Below are positions 45,584 to 55,335 of a stretch of DNA of 64,000 nt, one piece after another. Position numbers and translations under genes: made by a program. Positions within the stretch are counted from its first letter, which is position 1, and every line of letters begins with the position of its first letter. The stretch comes from Bagarius yarrelli (taxonomy: Eukaryota; Chordata; Actinopteri; Siluriformes; Sisoridae), in assembly GCA_005784505.1 (NCBI GenBank), contig VCAZ01000094.1:1489693-1553692 (forward strand), written 5' to 3'. The notes under the pieces were generated by a model. The model saw only the letters and a program-made list of their open reading frames with translations. It ran no database searches and was not told the origin of the DNA.

Positions 45584-46177
45584 ATAGACTGGGAATACAT
45601 ATAGACTAACTGGGCTTTTTTTTCTACTATTTAAAGAGAAATAAAATAAAAGACAAATATTATACGTCTAATATACATTTATTACTTTACTAAATATTCT
45701 CTTCTTTTTGAAATGTTCACTGCTGATATCAGCTCCTGTCCCTGATGCTGTAACACTTCATACGTGAATAAAATTAAAAAGTGTTTAACTAAAGAAATCA
45801 TATAAAAAAAGAAAAGGGACACAGTCACACTGACACCTTATACACAGACCGACACACTGAGATACAAAGCGTTAGGGAAAGTGTGGGTGTGTGTGTGGTG
45901 TGTGTGTGTGTGTGTGTATGTGTGTATCACAGATGGAGTGTCACCGTGCTTTAACCTCATGTGACAGAGGACAAAGCCCTAGTGCTCTTGCAGTAAATGT
46001 CACAGGGACATTTGCATCTTTTGCAGCTTTGGACCACTGGGAGGCGCTTTAACCATGTACAGATTGGACAAGTTGTCAGGCTATAGAATATATTTAAGAG
46101 TTGCGGTTAAAAGATATTTTAAGAGTAAAATTTAATAATAATGAATTCTATTCAAAGCACATTTATATTTTACATAG
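45584..46177. other. Intergenic with TG run and CTCF-like word
   Basis: An imperfect TG run lies at 45885-45927. The plus strand at 46031-46048 reads GGACCACTGGGAGGCGCT, a partial match to the CTCF core in the orientation opposite to 35.8 kb. No gene seen. Confidence 0.4.
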
Positions 46178-46778
46178 GATACAGAAACTAAGGAACCGGG
46201 AGCAGAGGCACAGGAGAGCTGAGGAAACCGGGGAGAGGAAGATACAGAAGCTGAGAACCGAAGCTAGAGGAACCGGGAAAGAAAGATACAGAAGCTGAGG
46301 AACCGGGATGAGAAAGAATACAGAAGCTGAGGAAAGAACCGGGAGATACAGGGAGAGAAAGATACAGAAGCTGAGGCAGGAGCTGAGGAACCAGGGAGAA
46401 AGATACTGGAAGGAACGGGAGAGAAAGATACAGAAGCTGAGGAACCGGGAGGAGAAAGTGAGGAAAGATACAGGAGCTGAGGAACCAGGAAAGAAAAAGA
46501 TACAGGATACAGGAGCTGAGGAACTGGGAGAGAAAAGAAACATACAGGAGCTGAGGAAACTGGGAACTGGAGAGAAGAAAGACACAGGAGCTGAGGGGGA
46601 ACTGGGAGAGAAAGATACAGGAGCTGGGGAACTGGAGGGAAAATACAGGAGCTGAGGAAATGGGAGAAAGCAGAGGATACAGGAGCTGAGGGAACTGGGA
46701 GGAGAGAAAGATACAGGAGCTGATGAACCGGGAGAGAAAGATACAGGAGCTGAGGAACCGGGAGAGGAACCGGGGGCA
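46178..46778. repeat. 30-bp minisatellite
   Basis: About 20 imperfect units of roughly 30 bp, each a version of GATACAGAAGCTGAGGAACC followed by GGGAGAGAAA. AAGCTG predominates at the left and GAGCTG at the right. The period is a multiple of three, so long frames appear on both strands, but they resemble no protein. Confidence 0.93.
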
Positions 46779-46837
46779 TGCTATCGATCGGACCCACTTC
46801 TAAGGTAGAGACCAAGCAGATGAGCACCAGCACAAGG

Positions 46838-46930
46838 ACATGAGAGTTCCTCTACTCCAAAACACAGCACGTCTTCATGGAGATCAATGGCATTTGTGCA
46901 CAGGGACATTGTCATGCTGGAACAGAGGAA
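46838..46930 (-). mobile_element. Tc1/mariner relic, copy M2 (short)
   Basis: Matches the inner part of copy M1 (ACACAGCACGTCTTCATGGA, then GGGACATTGTCATGCTGGAA). Confidence 0.75.
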
Positions 46931-46954
46931 AGTTTATAGGTGTGTTTTTTATGG

Positions 46955-47793
46955 AATGTCTCATCTAAAATTTTCATAAAAAACCTGCTGTGGTGACTAA
47001 TATTTGTTTGTGACCTTGCACATGCCTCACAAGATGACAAAATGGAGACATATTTAAATCAATAGTTAAATTTAGGTTAATTTAAGGTTTTGTTGTGATT
47101 AAATGACAATTATACTAAACATTCCAACCTTTTAGAGAACATGTCCTACTGGATGAGACAGGAACTGAACATGAGAGACGGGTATAAAACTGAGTATCTA
47201 CAGCATCAGGTGGTTTTTAAAATTCTCATAGCAGCGGAAATTATTGATAAATTCATACGACTTAGCAGAAATTAGTAACTTGTTAACAATCTAATTTCTC
47301 CACATACAAAAGTAGACAAAAAACTGGACATCTTCAAACATTGATTTTGATTTCTGGACCTTGTTTTGTGTTTTATGGATGACCACGTCCACGATTTGAG
47401 ATGTTTTTGCTCGTCTTTTGTCTTTCCTCTACAATTTTCATGAAGAAAATCCCATGCAAAACCTTTACTTGGTTATGTCATTTTTCAGGTCACACCTGCA
47501 ACTGATAAAAAAATCACACTTAATGACCAAAAGTTTGTGGACACCTCTGGAACTGTAAGACTCGAACCCTGTTCCAGCGTGCACTAATCCCCTGATCTTC
47601 ACGAAGACATGCCGTGTTCTGATTGGAGTAGAAGAACTCTCATGTCCTGTACAGAGTCCTGATTCTGACTCAACCCCTTTAAACTGAACACCTTTGGGAT
47701 GAACTGGAACCCCGACTGAACCCCAGACCTCCTCACCTTGACATTAGTGTCTGATCTCACTAATACTATCGAAACTAAATGATCACAAATCCT
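46955..47793. repeat. Left arm of inverted repeat around gene 3
   Basis: The reverse complement of this segment aligns along its length with 50466-51357. Landmarks: GTCTCCATTTTGTC, CAGTAGGACATGTT, ATTCAGTTTTATAC-like text, TACTTTTGTATGT, and then the Tc1/mariner copy. The similarity extends about 560 bp beyond the transposon terminus, so it is a duplication and not two independent insertions. Confidence 0.75.
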
Positions 47794-47850
47794 AGTTGAA
47801 AGCCTGCACAGAAGAACAGAGGAGACTACAGGAGGAAGAGTCAATCTGGA
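47513..47850 (+). mobile_element. Tc1/mariner relic, copy M3
   Basis: Left terminus TGACCAAAAGTTTGTGGACA. Transposase block EHLWDELE is read on the plus strand at 47686-47709, followed by TAGTTGAAAGCCTGC text typical of the element's 3' part. It is truncated and full of stops. Confidence 0.8.
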
Positions 47851-48419
47851 ATGACCAGTGAACACATAGATGGAGGTGATGGGCCGGTGTCTTGGTACCT
47901 TTGTCTGTTTTCTGTAGCTCTGATGGCAGCTGCTGATGTCAGCTTTCAGTCTACGGCTCATTATTTTGCAGCTTATTACACATGCTGGAGTTGGTGGTAA
48001 GTTTCTGTTGCTGGGTTCTCAATAGTTTTTAAATTAAACTATACTCCTATTTTTATTGCTAGTAGTAACAATGCATATATTTGGACATTAAGCAGAAGCG
48101 TTGACCTTCTTTGACCTCTAAAGCTTTCAGATGTGTCCACTGGATTTGTTATGTAAAGAAGGTCGGAGATACGGCGTAACACCTTCCTTAAAAAGTTGTG
48201 TAAAGAAAGGGGTTTAAAAAATAATGAGGTTAATGAGGTGTGCAGAGTGCTTGACATGAGAACCGAACAAAAAGTTCAGGTCTGGATCGAGGCTTAGGTG
48301 CAAATATTAAACTATTTCCGCACTTTTCATCATTTCAATCTTCATTCATTGTAATAATTTTCTACATATTTTGCAGGTTTGAAGCTAAAACAGCTTCTTT
48401 CCTGTGGCTGTTTCTGCAC
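47851..48419. other. Intergenic, no gene seen
   Basis: Unique sequence. The 72-codon frame at 48039-48257 (-) is not supported. Confidence 0.5.
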
Positions 48420-48742
48420 TGAACAGCTGATATACAGTATTAATTACTACCGCACTGCCCCACTTTCTGTACTTTGCACTACTTTATCATCATGCATCTT
48501 TGCACCATCCATAACTATCTATTGTTACACCTCTCTATATTCTATCCATATACCTTCTGTGTACATTATTTACCCCCACCTCTGTAACTATCAACCCCAT
48601 ACCCTATTTATTACACTGATATTTATTGTAAATAAGCCACTTATGCACTTCTGGTTAGATGCTAACTGCATTTCATTGGCTCTGTTCACGTACCCTGCAC
48701 ACAATGACTATAAAGTTGAATCTAATCTAATCTAATCTAATC
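48420..48742 (+). mobile_element. LINE 3' end with (TCTAA)n tail
   Basis: Contains GTACTTTGCACTACTTTATC, GGTTAGATGCTAACTGCATT and ACAATGACTATAAAGTTGAA, ending in four or five TCTAA units. This is the usual 3' end of a fish non-LTR element. It is 5'-truncated and has no ORF. Confidence 0.75.
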
Positions 48743-49025
48743 TCATTTTAAGCGTAGCTACTGTTTATAGGTTTAGCACTGGTAACCTTAACTAAATAAT
48801 TATACATGATCTTTTGATTTATTACAAAAGACAATGAAGACAGAAAAGACAGAATAGACAATCAAACAGCATGTTTTATAAATTGTAATTAATTATATTA
48901 GCTTTTAAAATAAAGTAAAGCAGATCTACTGTAAAGCTGGACAAATCCAGCTGTTTCCTGCAGACGCTCTTCCTGCAGGAAGCTCCTCTCTACCTGAAAT
49001 ATTAAATACAGTATATAGTTTAATG

Positions 49026-49031
49026 TTTATT
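49026..49031 (-). promoter_or_regulatory. Polyadenylation signal, lectin gene 3
   Basis: AATAAA on the minus strand, 55 bases after the stop codon of the gene at 49086-49811. Confidence 0.5.
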
Positions 49032-49085
49032 GTAAAGGTTTAAATGAAAAGTTTACGACTATAAAGGTAGACGAAATATTGACCT

Positions 49086-49811
49086 TTAGTAGCAGATGAA
49101 GTAGAGCTTCTCGTTGCAGTCTCTGTTCTCCCACACATGTTTGTTGATATTTCGAGCTCCACAGCGATAAGCTGGTTTTGGACATGAGGGCAATGGAACT
49201 AAGCTGTTTACTGGCTGGCTATTTGACCAGAACCATTTTCCATCAATGAATTGTAGGCCGACCCACACGCTGTCTGTCTGAGATCCTGCAGCTTCCAGAT
49301 CAGCCAGGGATTCCTGTGTTGGAGATGTCTGAGCCGCCAGGTCATGGTGGTTTCTCCTACAAAAATCCTGAGCCTCTTCCCATGTCTTATTCTCTTTTAC
49401 CAAGATCCAATTTCTATAGCAAAAGAAAGCTAAAGTGGTATTGCACAAATAATCACTCCATCCACCTAAAGATGCACAAACACAGTTTTCATTGACTCTA
49501 TAATCAGGCTGTGTGCTTTTCCAGATATAGTACTTTGCCTCGGTTCCATCCCACCACTTCCAGTTGGGGGAGATTGGGTTTTTCAGCAGCCCGATCCAAC
49601 TATTTATCATGCCCTGAGTGCCAGAACTCAAGAGCCTTTTCTGTTCCTCAAGAGACATGATGATCGCAAGATCCATATAGTTTTGCCTGCAAAAGATCTG
49701 GGAATCGTTCCAGGTCTTCAGCTCACTGACGTACACATACTCTTTTGTCAGACCGGCCGCCGTTCCGCAAAGTACCAGAAGAAAAGGAACATAGACAAAT
49801 AAACTCATCAT
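49086..49811 (-). CDS. Secreted two-domain C-type lectin with QPD motif
   Basis: Predicted 241-residue secreted protein in a single exon. Residues 1-20 are a signal peptide (MMSLFVYVPFLLVLCGTAAG). Domain 1 (about 24-132) has TWNDSQIFCRQNY, SWIGL and WKWWDG, then QPD at 101-103, ENC at 108-110 and WSD at 118-120, with Cys 41, 110, 123 and 131. QPD followed by E-N-C and W-(N/S)-D is the pattern of calcium-dependent, galactose-preferring C-type lectin domains, so sugar binding is plausible. Domain 2 (about 134-241) has TWEEAQDFCRRNH, VWVGLQFIDGKWFW and WENRDCNEKLYFICY, with no QPD or EPN. Possible N-glycosylation sites are NTT at 124 and NKT at 141. There is no membrane segment. It is clearly a paralogue of the gene at 17039 and shares the ACAGAACTCAG word before the start codon. 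A TATA-like CATATAAGG lies about 105 bp upstream. Confidence 0.9.
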   Translation of the reverse strand: MMSLFVYVPFLLVLCGTAAGLTKEYVYVSELKTWNDSQIFCRQNYMDLAIIMSLEEQKRLLSSGTQGMINSWIGLLKNPISPNWKWWDGTEAKYYIWKSTQPDYRVNENCVCASLGGWSDYLCNTTLAFFCYRNWILVKENKTWEEAQDFCRRNHHDLAAQTSPTQESLADLEAAGSQTDSVWVGLQFIDGKWFWSNSQPVNSLVPLPSCPKPAYRCGARNINKHVWENRDCNEKLYFICY

Positions 49812-50465
49812 TGCCAGCGTGTATCTGAGTTCTGTGGATCTTTTCTATTGTTGTGTCGACTCCGAACTGTATTGAGTCACAATACTGACAAAATAAATAC
49901 ACATCTAACATCCTTATATGGAAATACTGTTTTCCCTAAAGTCGATCTTTATTTGCATTTAATTTGGGTTGTTTGCTCCTAAAGGTCTGATTTTGGAATA
50001 GGAACCAGAGATCCAGGTATCTTAGCTAAACTACTGAGGTGAACATCAACCCTCTGATGAATCACTCTGATTAACCATTTTAAACACCACTAAAAACACC
50101 ACTAGGGAAGTGTTAAATGAATGAATCAATCAATCAATCAATGAATCAATGAATGAATAGAAGGATTTAGATTTTTTAGATTATACCTGGAAAAGATTTT
50201 AGAAAATGTTGATAATGATAAGGTTTTTCCACAAGACTAATGGGATCCTTTTCATTACTGAAGTATTCTTTTATTTCTGAAGTTGTTCCCTCTTTTTATT
50301 TTCCAGGACAACTACCTGGACTAGGTCCACCCTCACTCCCTCGGTTGTATCAAATAGCAACCCAAATTTTATTAACCAGCCCATTGTATTGTTTTTTGGG
50401 GGTTTTTTTTGGTTTGACATGCTCATTCGGGCGGAAATCCACCCAATCTGGCAACAATGCTCTGG
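49812..50465 (-). other. 5' flank of gene 3, AATC/AATG run
   Basis: It holds the presumed promoter (minus-strand CATATAAGG near 49915) and an AATC/AATG tetranucleotide run at 50116-50159. No other gene is supported. Confidence 0.45.
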
Positions 50466-50728
50466 GTTTGGATTTGATCATTCAGTTTCAATAATATTAA
50501 TGAGATTAGACATTAATGTCGAGGTCAGGAGGTCTGGGGTTCAGTCGGGGTTCCAGTTCATCCCAAAGGTGTTCAGTTTAAAGGGGTTGAGTCAAAAACA
50601 GGACATGAAAGTTCTTCTACACCAATCAGAACACAGCATGTCTTCATGGAGCACAGGGTCATGTTGGAACAGAGTTTTTTGAGTCTTACAGTTCCAGAGA
50701 TGTCCATAATCTTTTGGTTATAATGTGT
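50466..50728 (-). mobile_element. Tc1/mariner relic, copy M4
   Basis: Minus-orientation copy of the same element as M3. Plus-strand text reads GGGGTTCCAGTTCATCCCAA and ends GATGTCCATAATCTTTTGGT, a decayed terminus. It forms the inner end of the right arm. Confidence 0.78.
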
Positions 50729-51357
50729 GCTTTTTATCAGTTGCAGGTGCGATCTGAAATATTATGTAAATAAGTAAAGTTTTTGCATGTGATTTTCCCT
50801 ATGAAAATTATTAAGGAAAGACGAAAAATTTTTCTAACAAGCAAAAGAACCTTAAATCATGGACGTGGTCAAATGGAACAAAAAACAAGGTCCGAATCAC
50901 AGTTTGAAGATGTCCAGGTTTTTGTCTACTTTTGTATGTAGAAAATGATCAAATGATCATTAAGAGGGTCAGTGTTAATCGTTCGAGGACAAAAGAAAAC
51001 TACACAAAGCAACGTTAACAAACTGAAACTTGGCTTTCTGTTAATTATTTAAAGTCAAATGATTTTATTAATGAATTTCTGCTGAGATTTTTTTTAACCG
51101 TCTGATGCTAAAGATATTCAGTTTTATACACATCCCTCACACGTGCTCAGTTTCTGTCTCTTCCAGTAGGACATGTTGGGGACTGCCTGATAGGTTGGTA
51201 TCCTCATAATGTTTATCATTTTAATCACAACAACTAAGGTAAAATGATTTAAATGTCAGATTTATATGTCTCCATTTTGTCGTCCTGTGGTTGCGTTATG
51301 TGCAAAATATTGCGTCATGTGCAAATATTTGTCACCATAGCAGGTTTTTTTATGAAA
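50466..51357. repeat. Right arm of inverted repeat around gene 3
   Basis: Reverse-complement partner of 46955-47793. Landmarks: ATCAGTTGCAGGTG, GAAGATGTCCAGGTTTTTGT, CTTCCAGTAGGACATGTTGG, ATGTCTCCATTTTGTCGTCC and ATAGCAGGTTTTTTTATGAA. Similarity stops at about 51357, just before a hAT MITE. Confidence 0.75.
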
Positions 51358-51405
51358 ATATTAGCAAAAACTTTGAGAAATTCCAGGAAACAGCACACCT
51401 AAGCA

Positions 51406-51593
51406 CAGGAATGGGCAATCCTGGTCCTGGAGGGTCGGGGTGTCCTGCTCCACCTTACCTGAACACACCTACCTGTTTGTTTCAAGTATAGCTAGAAAGA
51501 TCCTTATTAGTTGATTCAGGTGTGTTTGATTAGGGTTGGAGCTAAACTCTGCAGGACACCCCAACCCTCTAGGACTGAGATTGCCCACCCCTG
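51406..51593. mobile_element. hAT-type MITE, 188 bp, copy 2
   Basis: Termini CAGGAATGGGCAATC and GATTGCCCACCCCTG. It is flanked by CCTAAGCA and CCTTAGCA, an 8-bp near-duplicate. The length equals copy 1. Confidence 0.85.
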
Positions 51594-52290
51594 CCTTAGC
51601 AGAACAGCTTGTGGAATGGGGCGTGGCAGCGTGCAGTGCTGCAACCAAAAAAGGATCGTTTCGGAATGAAAGCATTTTACTTTACACACTGAGTGAGTGG
51701 TGGGAGAGAGTTGCTGGTGGTTAGAAGTATAGAAGGTAGATGCAGAAGTGGGAGGGCAAAACGGAGCATAGTATTGTGCGAGTGTGAATTTTTTTATATG
51801 CGTGGTTTAAACATTAATAGACCCACTTTGCCGCCTCACCTGCCTCAGCCTCGGATCTGTGTCTGTAAAAACAGTAAGGCCTGGGTTGGTCTGCTGGCCC
51901 TACGGGAAGACTGGACACCTACATGGTCAGTGATGGAGCTGGGGACCCTAGTCTGTGTCCCTGAAGTGCCACAGGCTGCCCCAGAATTAACAGGAATGAG
52001 TAAGATGTGTGTAAGAGGGTTTTCACTAATATTCAGTAACGCTGATCACGAGCCAATGGGTGGTTGCACGTCTAATAAAGAAATTCCAGCTGGTCCAAAA
52101 TTTCTTACTATGATGAAAGTGTTCTTGGCTGAACCCATGAATCAGGAATTGAGTATGATTGTTGATTATTGCATTTAGTTTTAATTCGTATTCTCTCAAC
52201 TTGTTTTGTGTTTCTATTGTCACATTATTTATGTTAATGGTTGTGCGTTGTTTGAAACCTGAATCAGGCAAGAATGGGACCGAATTCTAA
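51594..52290. other. No confident gene; unrecognised 161-codon frame
   Basis: A plus-strand frame at 51693-52178 has no recognisable domain and no supporting splice or promoter context. It borders a Tc1-like relic and may be repeat-derived. Confidence 0.35.
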
Positions 52291-52590
52291 CACCAAAACT
52301 CCAGAAACTCATAACCTCGATGTCCAGATGTCTTCAAACTGTTACAAGAAGAGAAGAAGGGGAGATGATACACCATAAAAAACACACCCCATCCCAACTA
52401 TTCTAAGACCTGTAGCAGGCATCAAATTTAAAGCTCATTTAATGGATAAAAGTGTAAAATTTCTCTGTTTAAACATTTGTTATGTTATCAATGTTCTACT
52501 GTGAATAAAATATTGTCTCATGTCATTAAGGTTTTATTTTATTTAAATTTAAAAGATGTCCCAACTTTTCTGGACAGGTTTTATAAACAT
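52291..52590 (+). mobile_element. Tc1-like relic, second family
   Basis: The plus strand reads PKLQKLITSMSRCLQTVTRR, the C-terminal end of a fish Tc1-like transposase (usually KLQQLVSSMSRRLQTVVKRRG). It is followed by TGTTCTACTGTGAATAAAAT and GATGTCCCAACTTTTCTGGA, the typical 3' untranslated part and terminus. Confidence 0.75.
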
Positions 52591-53639
52591 TTCTACTCTG
52601 TCAATCATTAAATAGAAGACTTTCCTCTGTACACCTGCATGTCTGAGTGGTCACTTCGATGTCACTAACTCCTAACCTTCAGAACCGGATACCTTTTCTG
52701 GATTTCCAGTTTCTCCTCCATGTGGAAAACGCTTTTATCTCAATTGACATTTTGTTTGTTTGAATTAGGCCCGGAGCAGTCTCGTGTATCTCCATGTGGT
52801 TTATCCAAAGCGGTGCTGAGAACCTCTAACCAGAAATAGGGTAGGCTGAGGAGCAGCAGTGAGAAAAACAAATCAAATTATTGAATTTTAATTTTCATGC
52901 TATGATCTTTTCTTTCCTGCACAAACCACATTGCACACCAGATGGTTCTTCTCCCAGCAGGGGTAATAGAAACAGCCTGATCTTGCTGGAGCTCATGCTG
53001 ATGGAGCGGTGAATGCAGTTTAGAAGAATATGGATGTAATATCTGATACCTTATACTGATCAGCTTCTGAATCATGGATTATGGTGGACAGTATCTCTCC
53101 ATTATTTGTTTTACTCCAGTTCCTGCAAGAGGAAGTAAACCAGGCAGGTTCAAATTAACATTCATCTGAAGAGGCAGAAGAAAAAATAAAACACACTGCA
53201 ACTTAGAAAGAAATAAGAGACGAAACCTCTCTATGACACCGCCAGCACCGACTACTTTAACACCAAGAGACAGCTTCATAAAGGGACAAAGAACAAAGTG
53301 TGTGTAACTGTGTGTGTGTGTGTGTTTCTCATTACAGATGGTGTTAGTATGTAAAATAGGCTTTAACCTTATGTGTCAGCTACTTTTTCCAAGACTTCCA
53401 CCAACACGTCTCTACAGGATAGCACAGCGTGCAAAGTGCAGCTGTAATAGTAGAAGTAGAAGCTTTAATTTATATCTTTTTTTTAAATGTACAATTTATT
53501 ATTTATAAAATTAAATATATATTTAATGGATTATAAAATCATGGACAAGTAAACATAGGATTTTCTACAGGAACTAGTTGTTCAATGTAAACGAGTGCTA
53601 ATGAAACTTGGTTTAGAATAAATAGTTTCGTGCATTTAT
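52591..53639. other. Intergenic, no gene seen
   Basis: Unique sequence. The frames at 52878-53279 (-) and 53314-53508 (+) show no domain. A short TG run is near 53306-53326. Confidence 0.5.
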
Positions 53640-53838
53640 CTAATTTATTTTTAACTAACTGACCAGTTGAGGGTCAAGGGCCTTACTCAGGGGCCCCTTT
53701 ATGTGGAGGAATAATTTTTATCTGTTTGCAACCCTGAAATGGAAGGTTTAGTTAGTGTAATAACAAGTACCCAGGTGGTTCTGGGCAGCACGGTGGCTTA
53801 GTGTTTGGCACTGTTGCCCCACAGCAAGAAGGTCCCGG
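53640..53838. mobile_element. SINE fragments: family B (-) and A head (+)
   Basis: A minus-strand B fragment (GGGCCTTACTCAGGGGCCCC) lies at about 53660-53700. A plus-strand A head (GGGCAGCACGGTGGCTTAGT to CACAGCAAGAAGGTCCCGG) lies at 53786-53838. Confidence 0.75.
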
Positions 53839-55274
53839 AGATAAAGGTGATGGCATTTGTCCAAAAACTTCTGCCACACTCCAGATGTGTAAGGTTGACA
53901 GGAAAAAACATCTATTCCAGCTGTAATTGCATTGTGTAAGCTATCACACACTCAGTAATGACTTTTTAATCGGTTTTGTGTATAAGCACGTGCTAGAGCT
54001 AACGTTATGGCTCCACTTGACCCTGAGGTATAAGCGTGTGTTTGAGCTAATTTAGCTAATGATGCAATAAGCTTTAGTTGGATAATACAGCTCTTGAACT
54101 AACACACGGTCAGGACCATTACAGCAGCAAGCTCTCACATAATCCTGGATTACTGACTACACACACTACACACCCCATGGGAGATGACTGGTGCAATCAG
54201 AGAAGCTAACATGCTAATGAAACTTCTGAGGATTTAGCCATGAATCTAAAGAGACACTGATGGACACTGATATTTAGTGGGGAAAAATGTGCAACATGAA
54301 GCAATGTATAAGTTATCATTTGTGTGTGTGTGTGTGTGGTTGGGGTGGAAGGGGTTTGAGGACAGTGGTTAGAATGTAAGTAATGGTGACATCTGCTGAC
54401 TGGGAGGGTGATTTTTTAAGTAGTAATCATCAAACTATCAACTCAGTGTAATAATATATCATTTTTTCCATTTATTTAGTCTTGGGAAACTCCGAGCTAC
54501 TAGTCAGGTCTCCACTCTCATATGAAAAATGTGTGTGTGTGGAGGCTAAAGGCTAACAGCTGCTTCTTTTATATAAAAAATGAGACCTGACTGGTGGGTT
54601 AGAGCTGCTTAGGACAAAATTAATGGAGAAAAAAAATGATAGCAGTGACTCACAAGTGTCAAGTGTCTCTAGTATTTTAGGCAGCTTCATCCTGGATGGC
54701 CTCGGCACTACTGAAGCACGTAATTACAGAATGGTTGATTAGGTGAACTGATTTCTTTAATAACGAAACCGTTCCAGGTTGAAGGATGTTTTTAGGCGAC
54801 TCGTATAGGATTTCCAGGTGAAGGTAGAATCTTTCATTTCTCCTTCTCCCTTTTATCTTTACTGACAGTCGCTTCGTTCACATTTGACTTACAGTGTTTT
54901 TTTTTTTTTAGGAATTGCCAACATTTAAACAGTATTTTATTGCATTTAAAACAGAATTCTTACTGTAATGTGAGAGGGTATCTTCCCAGCATCAAGGAGG
55001 GGCACTTGTGGGCCGTAGCCCCTACACCAAAACTGTCTGTGCCTTCCTGGATAGTTTTTAATTAATTAAATATATCTTAGGAGTAATTAAAAATAAAATT
55101 AAACATTGAGCATTTTATAATTTTTTAATGTCATATGAATGAGAAACAACAATTAATATGTGTTTTGTATGAAAAAAACCTGATTGGTTGTGTTGTGTGT
55201 AATGCTTTATTAAGTCTTTAGCATATTAATGTGTACGCGGAGTAAAGCTTAAAGTAAGTTATGCTATTTACTAA
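53839..55274. other. Intergenic; small foldback at 54.5 kb
   Basis: An imperfect inverted repeat joins GTCAGGTCTC (about 54503) with GAGACCTGAC (about 54582), possibly a small MITE. Short TG run near 54321-54338. No gene. Confidence 0.45.
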
Positions 55275-55335
55275 TTACTGCCGACTTACGAGTGTCCCAA
55301 CTAACGAGTTTTTCGAGATACGAAGAAGTGTTTAT
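55275..55335. repeat. Dispersed 'TTACGAG' repeat, copy 2
   Basis: GACTTACGAGTGTCCCAACT and CGAGTTTTTCGAGATACGAA, related to 27800-27935. Confidence 0.4.

Noticed and set aside
46264..46833. 189-codon minus-strand frame in the 30-bp array
   Set aside because: A period divisible by three keeps all frames open; composition is that of the repeat and no domain is present.
51693..52178. 161-codon plus-strand frame between a MITE and a Tc1 relic
   Set aside because: No domain, signal, or splice context; likely chance or repeat-derived.
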